Positions 34,001 to 42,796 are shown, counted from the stretch's first letter. The stretch is 64,000 nucleotides of DNA from Psococerastis gibbosa (GCA_963971405.1 OZ020491.1:22562855-22626854), one strand, 5' to 3'. The notes: a model not told the origin generated them from the letters alone. Numbers and translations are program-made.

Positions 34001-37000
34001 GCAATGTAAGAAGACTATGCATCTAGGGTGTGTTTAATCATAAACGAAAAAATAGCGATGTGAGGAATTGCAATGTAAGAAGACTACGCATCGAGGGTGT
34101 GTTCAATGATAAAAAAAACCGCCTGATTAACAAAAGAAGACCTATTTTGACTATGGACACTGCACAGCAATTTGAGAACAAAATGATTAACATGATTACC
34201 GTAAAAAGACCGGTTTTGACTATCAAATTTAAAACAGAGCAAAGCCATTCACAAGTCAATGTTTTCACTTTAGCCGGCACTCCCGGTTTTTTTTAATCCT
34301 GGGGCCACCTACTACATTTTTTTTAATTGCTAGTCACATTTAAAAATGTGGCGAGTGGCCCCAAAAATTAAAGAAACTATTTGTTTTGGCGGGAAGCGAA
34401 TGTACTACTTCTCCTATGTAGAAGTCTATGATCATGCAGCACGCAAGCAACCAAGCAATATTTTAAGTATTCTAAGTCATAGATTGAAACACTGTGCATA
34501 TAATATTAATACGACTAACCAGTTCTTCTAAGCATATAATATATCTGGCAACCCACATAAAGTAATGTACATACCTGGCTGTTGAAACAAAGAAAGTTCT
34601 GAGAGAGGAAAATTTGGCCTCTGACATTTCTTTTGTTGTAGGGTGTCCAGAGGGTTACTGCAGCCTTGCCGTCCAGTTTTTCATCGGCGGGTAACCGGAA
34701 AAGTAACCTATATTTCTCTGAGTGAGCCCTGGCATCCAAGTCCCTCTTCAAAAACGAAGACTTCTTTGGAATACTTTTGCTGTAAAAATATTAAAATATC
34801 AAGGTAGCTTAATCGACTTCGATGGCAAGGTGAGTCTCTACAAGTCATGCGATCGGAGACGTGTCGTAACTCAACACGGGTACTAACCTACAGAGGCAAC
34901 TGAAGAGGTCAATCGGATACATTCATTAAATTGTTTGTATGCGATTAACCTTTTAAAAAAATTAATTAAAAATATAAAAAATAAAAGATAAAATAAATAA
35001 AAAAGTTATTATTATAATTTTGAAGTGGTTTTTATGAAAGTAGGCCTACTTGTAATAAACCCACTACTGAGACTATGATTTTTTCGGCAAACAGGTTCAT
35101 GTTTCTAAGATCAAGCTGAGACATACTTAACATTGACACATTGCAATAGGTGTGATCGTGACTTAGTCACATTCATGTACGAGTCATGAAGGTGTGTAAC
35201 AATCATAACTATTTGTCATCAATATGAAAACTCAGCGATGAGTAACATGCGTGCAAGTGAATGAAGAACCAGTAGAATCCGGGCTGATAGGCCGTGGTCG
35301 AAATGAAAGCGAACTTCCAAACGTTTCGTCAACATCTGCAGTCGACATCTTCAGTGGCACTGCGTAGATTTCCAAGGTTGTACCTCGGTGGCTCCGTAGC
35401 TACGGAAGTTCGCTTCATTTCGACCACGGCCATCAGCCCGGATTCTATTGGTTCCTGGTGAAAGCCTTTGCAGTTACAATGCCTGCAAGTGCTGCATAGG
35501 GCTAAATTTAAGTTCTTCCAAGAATTGTAAGTTTATATACCTGCAGTAACTTGCCCTATAAAAGGAGAAAGGACTAAGGGTTTATTCAGACTCGTAACTG
35601 TACTTGGTTAAGGCGCAGATTCCACCAACGTCAATAGTGATATTAAATGTTTTTTGACGATGTAGCAGACATTTTTAGTCTGGCTAAAACTGTCCAAAAA
35701 TGTCTGCTACCACGTCAGAAAACATTTAATATCACTATTGACGCTGGTGGAATCAGCGCCTTAGTCATGCTTCACCTGTTTCATTGCCTCAATAGTAAGC
35801 TTGCCCATTATCGCCTGTAGCCGGTGTGGGCTGACGTCAGTATGTATACCAGTTTGCCAATGGTCAAAAATTCATACGGAAACAATACAAATAAAGTCCT
35901 AAACCCATGGGGCCGTTGGCATTGGACAACCTTTGAGCCACAATAACTGGGCCCATAAAAAGCCCTAAAACACTGACAACCAGAGTTTATTCAACTTTAT
36001 ATTTAAAAACTGTCCCATATGGAACGAAGCGATAAAGGGCATGTGTGTTTTGTTATCAAACAAAGAGAGACTTTGAACATCTGATATTGGAGTGCCCACA
36101 ATATACTATTGGTAGAAGCGAATCAAACTTGAATTCCCAGCCTAAAAATCGCTAACATTCCGATGAACCATAAGAAATTGTGTAAACTACTTTTTGCCAT
36201 CTATTGAGCACGCTACAGAAGTATATCGAAGGATTTTGAGTGAACCAGGGCCGGATTTAGACTTCGGACGCCACCAGGCACAGTTCTCTGTGGGGCCCTC
36301 CCAAAAGAAGCAGCTCTATTGGCTTTCCCTCAATTGCACTGCAGATGTAGAGTATAGTAGGATATTAGGAAATATTAAAAATATTAATAATTAAAAAAAA
36401 AGAAAATTAGGAAAAGAGGAAACAATAAAAATAAGAGCATAATACTTGTCCTTACATTTCATTTTTGTAACGGTAACGTATTACTGTCAGGTGCAATTAA
36501 TGCCACGACAAATTTTCCGCCATAATAAAAATTAAAAATAATTTTTGTCATAAGAAATTTCCTTATTTTTTACTTTTTTAAATTAGTGATTTTTTTTTAA
36601 TTTTGAGGGCCCCTTTCGTGTGGGGGCCCCTAGGCAGCTGCCTACTCTGCCTATTCCTGTATCCGGGCCTGGAGTGAACCTGCATGTTTTCTACCAATAT
36701 ATGATTTAATTAGACTAATTAGAAAATGCAGCATAAAAGCCGAATCACCCCGGCCGAATAAGAACCATGGCTTAATATAATAGGTTCAGATGACGTCACT
36801 GACAAAGCCGTTCTCATACAATCTAGACTTTTAATAATTCCATGAGTGCTTACCAAATTTTATTGAGTAAATCACGATCCTCGTCAAATGCTGAATCATC
36901 CATCAGTCTTTTCACCGCTAAATTTGTAAGCTGCTCCATCAATGTAAAAGTCTCACTTCCATGAAGCAAAATTGAGAAAAAATGCTGAAACAATACCATG

Positions 37001-40000
37001 AAGAAAATTGGTCTAGTTGAACCTTAATTTTCTACTCTTAAGAGTGTACAGCCCATAGGAAAGTGGCAGCCCGAAATTTAATACTTTATTTTTTTTATTT
37101 AATTAACTAAACATGTTATTAAAGATTTGGCTCATCAAAGTTGTAGAAGACTACCTACTTCATGCATCATATAATAAGGTATTTTTAGTTTTCGAAATTG
37201 TAGTATTTTTATAAAACCGATAATGCGTGAAAAGTTATTATTGTTTATAAAATATATGCATGTTTATGAAAAACTACAAATTCCAAAATAAAAAATACCT
37301 TATAATATGATGCATGAAGTAGTCTCCTACAACTTTGATGAGCCAAATCTACCATAACATGCTTAGTTAATTAAATAAAAAATAAAAAGTATTAAATTTC
37401 GGGCTGCCAATTTCCTACGGGCTGTACACTTAAGGAACACTTCCGCTGTTTGCATAGTACTTAAAATCCGGAGTACGGTAAATCGTGTGAGGGGAAAATG
37501 TTTCCGTTTGTTAGGCGGGGTTTCCACATACGTCAATGGTCAATGATAAATGTGGTATTGACGTTTTAGCAGACATTAAAGACATACTAAAAATGTTTGC
37601 TACCACGTCAAAACCATATTTACCATTTACCATTGACGTATGTGGAAACCCCGCCTTACCAACTGAATTATCTCTGAAATTAGAGGATAAGGAAAAAACT
37701 GGGCTTGGCGGGATTCGAACCCACGATCTACGCCTAACCGGGCTGAACCAGCGGTTAAGACGACGCCCCGGTTAGGCGTAGATCGTGGGTTCGAATCCAG
37801 CCAAGCCCAGTTTCTTCCATATCCTCTAATTTCGGTTATAACGAGGAGGTTACCTCTTCAACCAAAGTTAATTTAATGTCAGTGTTACATATACCTATAT
37901 ACATATACTACAATGTATTGAATTATCTCTGTCCGTGCCTAGTCATTATAACTGACACTAGCAGCCAGTTCGAATTTCTTCTGTTTGTTCTGATATTTTT
38001 GACAACCCTATGATTGATATTTCATCAGATATTTGATTTTTACACTTTCAAGGCTTTCCTCCTTCCAACTTTCTGTAAAAAAAAAAACACACATTTTGGA
38101 AATTTACCTCTTTTTCTCTTGACCTAACATGAATATGCCCGGGAAGTAATTTTGAGTTGACTTTTTCCAGCGACGTAATATCGCACCATCGGATTTCAAT
38201 TTTGGTTTGAGTTCCCAAAATGTACGCGTAGAAACACAGCCTATGCACCGTCAGGTACATCCACCCCTGGATTGGCAGCTTTCCCTTCCAATAAGTAGCA
38301 GCATAATAGCTTACAAGCTTTTCATCGGACGGCACACCAAAGAGTTTACGAAATTGAGATGATTTTGATTTGAAGTCTTCGGTCTCCCAATCTGAAAGTT
38401 TCAAAGTGTCGTCATTAAATATGGGAACTAAAAAATATACTGTTTCTAATATAAATACATGCATGAATTAATTAATTAATTTTATGTTTCATATTTCCAA
38501 CAACAAAAAAACTGCACAAATCTAAATCATTTTTCCTTTAAAGGAGGGACGCATTTAACAAACTATAGGTGCATGCTGTATGGGTCGAAAAAATATAAAT
38601 AAAAAAATGATTCACGCAGCAGAAATGTGAATGCTAAGAAGATCCTGCAATGTAACACTGAGAGACCAACGTAGAAACAAAGATATAAGGCATGAGATGA
38701 GAACCCGTTACTTAGGCGCCCATTCCACCGACCGGCTAGGGCTATTTACAAAAACGGTGACGAGGCAGCAGACATTCAAGACTTAGGTGGCGTTTCCACC
38801 GACCTCGCATTGCAGAATGCAAATGACATTGACGGAAATTAGAAATTTTCTTTTTATAGAAATCTATTAAAATGTTTGTACTTAACATATCCCATGACGC
38901 CATTTTTTAATTTTAGTTTGTTTGTTTGTGATTTTAATGTATGATCATTGATCAATTTTAACTATGGCATAGAGGAAAACAAACATTTCCGTCAATGTCA
39001 TTTGCAATCTGGAAACCCCGCCTAAGTCTTGAATGTCTGCTACCACGTCACCGTTTTTGTAAATAGCCCTAGCCGGTCGGTGGAAACCCCGCCTTACTGG
39101 AGAAACTGAGAGAGACTGTACTGGTGGGGACAAGTACTACGTAGAGATGAAAACCAACTAATCAAAAGAGTAATGACATGGGAGATACTAGGAAAAATAT
39201 CACCAGAGAGGCTGAAAGTTACACTGGGAAGAAAGATCACTGGAAATATGAGAAGTTTGGGGCTCTCAACCGTGGAAACGCTGCTGTCGTCCCGCCGACC
39301 CTCTATGAGGATAAGGTGCAGTAAAAGTAGCAAGTATAGGTACTTTCATTTCTTGACCCCGCAATGATCGGCCACTTTTGGAATCAGTCGTGTATTATGG
39401 CAAGTGGTGACGTATGCACTTTTTTAACAAATTAAACTTTAATTTCATACGGCCACCTAATTCAGATTATTTTTTAAAGTACTTAGCCTCGATACACATT
39501 GAAAATTATTTACAGAACTTGACCATTTAAAACTTTATTATTTACGAGAGACATGGTTTTGTATACCTTCGACTATTAATTTCTGGCAACTTTTCAGCCT
39601 TTTATTATTAGACGCTGCCTCATGAAATGTAGACATATAATATAAAAGCATGGATCCAGAGGTAAAACATGGAAGCCAGTGCAGGAAAGACCTGGTCGAA
39701 TCTAATTAAAAATTCAATTCCACGCAGACTAGCCAGGGCCATCAGTGTTGCGGCGTTCAGGACCACGACTAGCCATGACTACCTCGCTGCACACCTCAAC
39801 CGCATTGGAGTCCGCGATTCCTGCGCTTGCGACCAATGTGGACACCCCCGGACGGACGCTGAACACCTCGCGTCATGTCCGGCGATCGACCACACGCCGA
39901 CAAATGAAGACGAGTTTGAAAAGATCGCACGTCGCTACTGGTCAGCGCGTCACCAAATGGCCGACATGCCAAGGGTGGGCTTGGGCTTCTACAGGAAAGT

Positions 40001-41987
40001 AAAGTATGAAAGGTAGACATGACTGTCATGAATTGAAATCACTTAATTTTTTACATACATTGAAAAAGAACACACGACTGACCGAGTCAAGAAAAATGAA
40101 ACTACTTGTAAGAGCATTAACGCTAGAGAAGAATTCTAGTCTCTGGGCATTAATAATGAACACTTTATTAATATTTGACGACAACCAACTCCTTCTCGAC
40201 GAGCTGCGTAGATTCCTTACAAATTGATTAATTATATTTAGCTTGGATGAGTGAAAAACTGAAAAATAAATTACGAAACTCTTATTCACATTGTATTAGA
40301 GTATCTTATTTAGCATACCAACCTTCTTTTTCGGGCTGGACTTCAATCGCTAATTTGGAATTGATTTTCCCAATTACAAATTCTGTTACATCATCTTCCG
40401 TCTCAAATTTGTTTAGGATTGGCATTATATTAGATTCCAGCCATTTCCAGTCATCGTCGATTTCTTTTCGAGTCACACCAGTAGCAATAACTGCAAAATT
40501 AAATATTTTATATGTAAAGAATAATATAAAAAACCATCTTTTACACTTAAAACAAGCCAGTACCGTATCTTGTTGTTGTTGTCTATGATTATAAATAGCG
40601 TAGAGACGCTAATTAGTCTTTCCATATATCACTATATTAATCACAGATTAACTAAGTCTATGCACTAGTAGTTGATGATAACTCCATTTGCAATTATAAT
40701 TCCATTTAGTCACTTCATGATGTTATTTAAACGGAAAATGATTATACTTAAGTGAATATAGTGAATAGGCGGGGTTTCCACCGACCGGCTAGGGCTATTT
40801 ACAAAAACGGTGACGTGGTAGCAGACATTCAAGGCTTAGGTGGCGTTTCCACCGATCTCGCGTTGCAGAATGCAAGTGGCATTGACAGAAATGTTTGTTT
40901 TATTCTTTGCCATAATTAAAATTGATCAATGATCATAGAGTAAAATCACAGACAAACTAACTAAAATTAAAAAATGGCGTCATGGGATGTGTTAATTACA
41001 AACATTTTAATAGATTTCTATAAAAAGAAAAACAAACATTTCCGCCAATGTCATTTGCATACTGCAATGCGAGATCTGTGGAAACGCCACCTAAGTCTTC
41101 AGTGTCTGCTACCACCACGTCACCGTTTTTGTAAATAGCCCTAGCCGGTCGGTGGAAACCCCGCCTAAGATTATCAAGGCGAAAACTTAGCAGATTTTTA
41201 AAGTATATCCATGTAACCCTATTAAGAAATTCAAGTTTGATCTCATCATTCTCATCTATCTGACTCTTGAAGACCTGTAGTAAATTGTATCACAAAGGCC
41301 GAATTACTGATATAATATTCTATATATAATCGCCCATTTTGTTAACTCGCCAACCCACCAAAACCTTTACTGCTGTGAAAAAGTGGCAAGTTCCTTGTGA
41401 AAAATACTTTCTGTAACTGCTCTTAGTTTACAGCACCATAAAGGCCTATAAAAAACTTACTGTGCCAAACTTCTGATTTCGGAGTTTGGTGAAGTATTCG
41501 ATATGGTGTCTCACGAATATCAAACATTATGTCCATCGTTCCTACCAAAAGTGAAGAGAACCCACTTGTATTACCATGACCTTTTCGGTGTTGGAGTCTG
41601 AAGTACTTGCTGTCTACCTCCGTCACCCTGCAGGATATAAAATAGCCTAAACGTTTTTATTGCAACAGCAATGAGAACGCAAAACGGCTTTTGCTTGATG
41701 CGTAGATGTTTTTATCAAGCTGCAACAGCTTGCTTAATTTAATACCAATCCATCTAATTTAAAAAATAAACAATTTTATTTCATTGTCCTAATAGAAAGT
41801 ACAGCTACTTTAAACTCGTGCTGGACTTTCATTAGAGCATATCAATTCGAAATCAATTAATAAATATTTGCTGTACGTCCGACAAGTAAGACAAGCTTCA
41901 GTTAACATTGGGCCTTTATTGATAAGAAGTAAATCTCACTTACCAAAAGGTATGGGGCATAAGAACGTCTTGTGGCTTAACCCACAT
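21867..41987 (-). CDS. TBC1D9: TBC1D8/TBC1D9-family GRAM-TBC RabGAP, complete, 16 coding exons
   Basis: The spliced CDS (exon entries follow) totals 3189 nt, 1062 residues plus stop, and all phases close. Domains in order: N-terminus [13 protein letters not shown] 1 about residues 153-220; GRAM 2 about 300-395, split by exon 7; TBC domain about 515-740; EF-hand-like region about 840-905; C-terminal helical tail to 1062. The dual-finger GAP residues are present: Arg569 in IERDLHR and Gln604 in GYCQAMN. That predicts active GTP hydrolysis stimulation on a Rab; the target Rab is unknown. The family acts on endomembranes, with the GRAM domains binding lipid or protein. Length is a little shorter than the ~1230-1270 residues of vertebrate TBC1D9/9B. 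Arthropods usually have a single TBC1D8/9 member, so the exact paralogue name is uncertain. Introns are 0.3-2.0 kb and full of MITEs, hATs and SINEs. Confidence 0.93.
22130..22355. repeat. Interspersed repeat family R-A fragment (TBC intron 15)
   Basis: TACGTAGTATACAAAAAGCT ... TCCCGGGAACCCAAAAAAAG matches 9600-9720. Confidence 0.6.
22610..22735 (-). CDS. TBC1D9: TBC1D9-like exon 15
   Basis: Encodes residues 959-1000. [17 protein letters not shown] and [12 protein letters not shown] match the L.Q..F..LCKTLY.MF...YHA block near the family C-terminus. It enters and leaves in phase 1. A 760-bp MITE begins 44 bp upstream of the acceptor. Confidence 0.92.
22780..23539. mobile_element. 760-bp MITE in TBC intron 14
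   Basis: Ends GGCGGCTATTC / GAATAGCCGCC with ATA on both flanks. The arms contain ATGATCCGTCATTTGTGCAT and its near-complement. The interior has repeated AACTTGGCCAA-type blocks. It begins 44 bp upstream of exon 15. Confidence 0.75.
23775..24283. mobile_element. Nested hairpin MITE, composite C3, with shared flank
   Basis: Element 23898-24283 has TAA on both sides. Outer ends are GGCGGGGTTTCCACCGACC / complement. An inner MITE (GGCGGGATTTCCACTGAAC ... GGTGGAAACCCCACC) lies after AAGACTTA at the apex. The 120 bp to its left also precede the copy at 49988, so the flank was duplicated with it. It ends 46 bp from exon 14. Confidence 0.75.
24330..24546 (-). CDS. TBC1D9: TBC1D9-like exon 14 (degenerate EF-hand)
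   Basis: Encodes residues 887-958. [12 protein letters not shown] occupies the EF-hand loop position. Asp at loop position 1 and Gly at 6 are kept, but positions 3 and 5 are Arg and Cys, so calcium binding is doubtful. The [10 protein letters not shown] helix follows, as in relatives. The donor is GTTG|GTGAGT, phase 1. Confidence 0.92.
24803..24941. mobile_element. Hairpin MITE H2 in TBC intron 13
   Basis: Near-perfect inverted repeat, ends GGCGGGGATTCCACCAACG / complement, core GGTAGCAGACA. The flanks do not match (TAG/TTG). It is 62 bp from the exon 13 donor. Confidence 0.8.
25004..25192 (-). CDS. TBC1D9: TBC1D9-like exon 13
   Basis: Encodes residues 824-886. [20 protein letters not shown] corresponds to the pre-EF-hand block (F..LF..L.PW..G) of the family. 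It is in phase 0 at both ends, with donor TTTAAG|GTAAGG. Hairpin MITE H2 lies 62 bp past the donor. Confidence 0.92.
25380..25990. repeat. Interspersed repeat family R-B, split by an insertion
   Basis: The left part ends GGACATTATTAGTAT and the right part resumes ATTATTAGTATTGTTTCCG. The 266-bp insert is the Penelope-like palindrome element. Uninterrupted copies are listed at 3779. Confidence 0.7.
25586..25851. mobile_element. Palindromic Penelope-like insertion with 11-bp TSD
   Basis: TSD ATTATTAGTAT occurs at 25575-25585 and 25852-25862. The insert carries TGAAGATGTCGAACGCAGAT, GTTGACGAAACGTTTGG and a terminal GCCCGGATTCTACTGGTTC shared with 11083 and 35262. Confidence 0.7.
26518..26853 (-). 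CDS. TBC1D9: TBC1D9-like exon 12 (end of TBC domain)
   Basis: Encodes residues 712-823, in phase 0 at both ends. [20 protein letters not shown] continues the TBC C-lobe; then come a variable loop and the [12 protein letters not shown] and [13 protein letters not shown] helices typical of TBC1D8/9. The donor is TTATG|GTAAGC. Confidence 0.93.
27225..27860. mobile_element. Host repeat carrying a nested hAT-like element, abutting exon 11
   Basis: The right part (CATGCAAACGGCGGCC ... CTACAGAACCTCATT) and left part (AATTAGATGCTAAGAG) match 4810-4930 reversed. The insertion splits it at GTTTTCAC. The repeat ends about 7 bp from the exon 11 donor. Confidence 0.7.
27253..27764. mobile_element. hAT-like MITE, CATGGAGC family, second copy with perfect TSD
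   Basis: TSD GTTTTCAC at 27245-27252 and 27765-27772. The same terminal inverted repeats and interior as 1283-1808. Confidence 0.85.
27868..28167 (-). CDS. TBC1D9: TBC1D9-like exon 11 (TBC domain)
   Basis: Exactly 100 codons, residues 612-711. [34 protein letters not shown] and [11 protein letters not shown] are TBC motifs. It ends in [14 protein letters not shown]. The donor is CAG|GTGAGG. A repeat starts only about 7 nt into the following intron. Confidence 0.95.
28370..29330 (-). repeat. tRNA-derived SINE, interrupted copy
   Basis: AACCTAGCGGAGTTAGGGCT at 28388 and GGACTCGAACCAACAACC at 29169 belong to one SINE. It is split after CCCTCTCTTA by the element at 28424-29090. The intact layout is at 15010-15300. 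Confidence 0.7.
28424..29090. mobile_element. MITE with AAGCCCCCACACACGATG ends, inserted in the SINE
   Basis: Left end AAGCCCCCACACACGATGCT and right end AGCATCGTGTGTGGGGGCTT are inverted repeats. TTA flanks both sides, and the paralogous SINE at 15010 shows the empty site CTCTCTTACACTC. Confidence 0.75.
29559..29794 (-). CDS. TBC1D9: TBC1D9-like exon 10 (TBC catalytic core)
   Basis: Encodes residues 533-611 and carries both catalytic fingers: IERDLHR (Arg569) and GYCQAMN (Gln604). RSLPEHPAF and [12 protein letters not shown] are conserved TBC motifs. The acceptor is ATACAATAG and the donor ATCC|GTGAGT. It ends in phase 0. Confidence 0.96.
30506..30721 (-). CDS. TBC1D9: TBC1D9-like exon 9 (approach to TBC domain)
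   Basis: Encodes residues 461-532. [20 protein letters not shown] and [19 protein letters not shown] are the standard lead-in and motif A of the TBC domain. The acceptor is ATATTGCAG and the donor TCCG|GTATGT, phase 1 at both ends. Confidence 0.94.
30819..31139. mobile_element. hAT-like MITE, CAGGGGTTCCCAAC family, in TBC intron 8
   Basis: Ends CAGGGGTTCCCAAC / GTTTGGGAACCTCTG. TSD ATTAAGGC (30811-30818) and ATTACGGC (31140-31147), one mismatch. The GGTCCACGGGC blocks are typical of this hAT group. Confidence 0.85.
31564..31822 (-). CDS. TBC1D9: TBC1D9-like exon 8 (GRAM domain 2, second half)
   Basis: Encodes residues 375-460. [18 protein letters not shown] followed by a [13 protein letters not shown] helix closes GRAM 2. 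After that comes a Ser-rich linker. The donor is ACAA|GTGAGT, phase 1. Hairpin MITE H3 lies 57 bp upstream of the acceptor. Confidence 0.93.
31880..32019. mobile_element. Hairpin MITE H3 in TBC intron 7
   Basis: Near-perfect hairpin, closely similar to H1 including GTCAATAGTGATAGTAAATG. Flanks are TTA and TAA. It is 57 bp upstream of exon 8. Confidence 0.85.
32200..32467. mobile_element. MITE with internal 108-bp tandem duplication
   Basis: Ends CTGCAGGCTGATCATGGC / GCCATAATCAGCCTGCAG are inverted. Inside, GATAATTTTATAATGGAAAG and following sequence occur twice, near 32271 and 32379. Confidence 0.65.
32868..33302. mobile_element. MITE with GGGGCCGTCCATTAATAACG ends
   Basis: Right end CACGTGATTAATGGACGGTCC complements the left. 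The C-rich subterminal blocks are typical of this widespread arthropod repeat type. The superfamily is not determined. It lies 132 bp from exon 7. Confidence 0.65.
33435..33521 (-). CDS. TBC1D9: TBC1D9-like exon 7, candidate cassette exon (29 residues)
   Basis: An 87-bp open exon, phase 0-0, with good acceptor (TCTTCACAG) and donor (TTCG|GTGAGT). It inserts 29 Ala/Asn/His-rich residues between CFNSQ and [13 protein letters not shown]. Without it the GRAM 2 strands align with the family at exact length. Because it is symmetric it can be included or skipped without changing frame. It could alternatively be a decoy exon. Confidence 0.65.
33745..33900. repeat. Decayed SINE plus short MITE fragment
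   Basis: TCCGAGGCATGGCTAGAAAA resembles the tRNA-derived SINE body at 15155. GGAGAGATAAGACATTCG at about 33870 resembles the 14815 MITE end. Confidence 0.4.
34575..34779 (-). CDS. TBC1D9: TBC1D9-like exon 6 (GRAM domain 2, first half)
   Basis: Encodes residues 277-345. [20 protein letters not shown] and [20 protein letters not shown] are diagnostic of the second GRAM domain in TBC1D9. The exon ends at CFNSQ. The donor is CAG|GTATGT, phase 0. Confidence 0.94.
34816..34935 (+). repeat. Short interspersed repeat (GGAGACGTGTCGTAACTC family)
   Basis: GATCGGAGACGTGTCGTAAC and CAACTGAAGAGGTCAATCGG are nearly identical to 52548-52615. Confidence 0.55.
35262..35490. mobile_element. Palindromic Penelope-like terminal repeat, copy 3 (TBC intron 5)
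   Basis: AGAACCAGTAGAATCCGGGC at the left and GCCCGGATTCTATTGGTTCC at the right, with AACGTTTCGTCAACATCTGC between. Confidence 0.5.
35612..35760. mobile_element. Hairpin MITE H4 in TBC intron 5
   Basis: Ends GGCGCAGATTCCACCAACG / CGCTGGTGGAATCAGCGCC, with TAA and TTA flanks. The core is GTAGCAGACAT. Confidence 0.8.
36246..36671. mobile_element. hAT-like MITE, CAGGGCCGGATTT family, with perfect 8-bp TSD
   Basis: TSD GAGTGAAC at 36238-36245 and 36672-36679. Ends CAGGGCCGGAT / ATCCGGGCCTG. It contains GGGCCCC boxes near both ends. Confidence 0.87.
36854..36984 (-). CDS. TBC1D9: TBC1D9-like exon 5 (inter-GRAM helices)
   Basis: Encodes residues 234-276, [19 protein letters not shown] followed by a basic/acidic helix. 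This matches the HFFS...ETFKLMEQLA block between the two GRAM domains of TBC1D9. The acceptor is TTGTTTCAG and the donor TTTG|GTAAGC. It ends in phase 2. Confidence 0.92.
37043..37430. mobile_element. Palindromic MITE, GTACAGCCC family, best copy (TBC intron 4)
   Basis: Ends AGTGTACAGCCC / GGGCTGTACACT, TAAG on both flanks. The arms are about 160 bp with AAGATTTGGCTCATCAAAG and its complement. Confidence 0.75.
37514..37655. mobile_element. Hairpin MITE H5 in TBC intron 4
   Basis: Ends GGCGGGGTTTCCACATACG / complement, TTA on both flanks, apex GCAGACATTAAAGACATAC. Confidence 0.85.
37685..37870. repeat. tRNA-like SINE with two opposed heads
   Basis: GGCTTGGCGGGATTCGAACC at 37700 and GTGGGTTCGAATCCAGCCAA at 37786 are inverted tRNA T-arm/acceptor halves meeting head to head. 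The tail TTATAACGAGGAGGTTACCT is shared with 58268-58405. Confidence 0.65.
38108..38427 (-). CDS. TBC1D9: TBC1D9-like exon 4 (GRAM domain 1)
   Basis: Encodes residues 127-233. [19 protein letters not shown] and the following [15 protein letters not shown] strand pattern identify a GRAM domain, closing with [11 protein letters not shown]. The acceptor is ATTTTTTAG and the donor AAAGAG|GTAAAT. It ends in phase 0. Confidence 0.94.
38715..39093. mobile_element. Nested hairpin MITE, composite C4, clean TTA duplication
   Basis: TTA at 38712-38714 and 39094-39096. The inner MITE follows CAAGACTTA at the apex and starts GGTGGCGTTTCCACCGACC. On the right side, inner and outer ends are partly fused (CTGGAAACCCCGCCTAAGTC). 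Confidence 0.8.
39100..39290 (+). pseudogene. Decayed LINE reverse-transcriptase tail
   Basis: The plus strand reads [20 protein letters not shown] then [15 protein letters not shown]. The WWGHVLRRDE-type pattern marks a LINE ORF end. No other domains remain. Confidence 0.5.
39640..40016 (+). pseudogene. 5'-truncated non-LTR retrotransposon tail, Cys/His-rich C-terminus
   Basis: The plus strand encodes [11 protein letters not shown] ... [20 protein letters not shown] then CPAIDH, a CCHC-like C-terminal module of R1/I-type LINEs. It is about 90% similar to 51184-51712, and starts mid-ORF at about 39635. It lies in TBC intron 3, antisense to the gene. Confidence 0.7.
40323..40490 (-). CDS. TBC1D9: TBC1D9-like exon 3
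   Basis: Encodes residues 71-126, with the [16 protein letters not shown] helix seen before GRAM 1 in this family. The acceptor is TTTTGCAG. Two donors are possible, GAAG|GTTGGT and a better-looking GTATGC 5 nt further on. Only the first keeps frame with exon 4. Confidence 0.88.
40768..41165. mobile_element. Nested hairpin MITE, composite C5
   Basis: Outer ends GGCGGGGTTTCCACCGACC / complement, inner MITE GGTGGCGTTTCCACCGATC / GTGGAAACGCCACC at the apex. Flanks are ATA/TAA. Confidence 0.78.
41461..41627 (-). CDS. TBC1D9: TBC1D9-like exon 2
   Basis: Encodes residues 15-70, including [11 protein letters not shown] and a LLVGTMD segment conserved in the family N-terminus. The acceptor is TCCTGCAG and the donor CACA|GTAAGT. 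It enters in phase 2 and leaves in phase 1. Confidence 0.92.
41944..41987 (-). CDS. TBC1D9: TBC1D9-like exon 1 (start codon)
   Basis: Short first coding exon giving [14 protein letters not shown] plus two bases of a Trp codon. The MW-x-x-P-x-x-V-L start is the family hallmark. The donor is TTTTG|GTAAGTG, phase 2, matching the next exon. The ATG occupies 41985-41987. Confidence 0.9.
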
Positions 41988-42216
41988 AGTTCCGATGTTG
42001 GACTACTTCTACTTCATTAAAAGCATAAACTCGTTAATTAAAAGAAGAAGTAAAGGATATAAACAGAGCCAAATGAAAATATGTTTACACTGAGCATTGA
42101 CATGTTAAATTTGACCTTGAAGGCTTGAACTCCCATATGGGAAAGGCCCTGGGAAATAGATAAAGAAAATTCTTTGGGGCCCTTGCCTACTGGACCACAC
42201 AGGCACTGTTGTGACT

Positions 42217-42230
42217 AGGTCACGTGACCT
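42217..42230. promoter_or_regulatory. Perfect 14-bp palindrome with E-box, upstream of the TBC1D9-like start
   Basis: AGGTCACGTGACCT contains GTCACGTGAC, identical to the CLEAR/TFEB-type consensus. It lies about 230 bp upstream of the ATG at 41987, where a promoter would be expected. The function is inferred from motif and position only. Confidence 0.35.
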
Positions 42231-42494
42231 TTCTGACAGCAGTGCCGCGGTGTTGGTGCTCACGTACAGGATAACAAGAAGTCCAAAATTGTTCTTTTAG
42301 CTCAAAATGTAGGAAACTCTTTTAACATTTAGTTACTTAAAATCACAGAGTTTTTATTTTAATTCTAAATGTTACTACAAGAGTTTTAAAAATTGTAAAT
42401 GAAATGTCAAAAGATAGTCAATGATTTTTGGCACCATTTTTCAAAATAACATGCATTATTCCATTTTCCAAATAGCAGTGCAACGTCTAATAAA

Positions 42495-42766
42495 GGCGGA
42501 TATTATAATAATTATTATAATTTGATTTTGTCATTGGCATTTGTTTTGTTTTAAGGAGACTATTATGTAGATACTTAACTTATCTATTACCGAAAATATT
42601 TAGTTATAATATGGTTGAGACTTATTAATGATGTCTGCTACCACATTATAACTTAATTAAAATAGATAAGTTAAGTACCTACATTACAGTGTCATTAAAA
42701 CAAAACAAACGTCAATGACAAAAATATCAAATTTGAACTAAAATTGCCTAATAATGGTAGAGCCGC
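42495..42766. mobile_element. Diverged MITE related to 18538 and 22780
   Basis: Weak inverted ends GGCGG / CCGC. The arms GTAGATACTTAACTTATCTA / complement and AATGATGTCTGCTACCACAT place it in the same group. Confidence 0.5.
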
Positions 42767-42796
42767 TTAATCAATATTAGAAGTACTCGCTGTTTA

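Noticed and set aside
37700..37810. Genuine tRNA gene candidates from GGTTCGAATCC boxes
   Set aside because: Only opposed T-arm/acceptor halves are present; no complete cloverleaf with D-arm and anticodon could be folded by eye. Treated as a SINE head.
39640..40016. Host gene exon between TBC exons 3 and 4
   Set aside because: Its protein is nearly the same as the LINE tail at 51184-51712 and lies antisense to the TBC gene.
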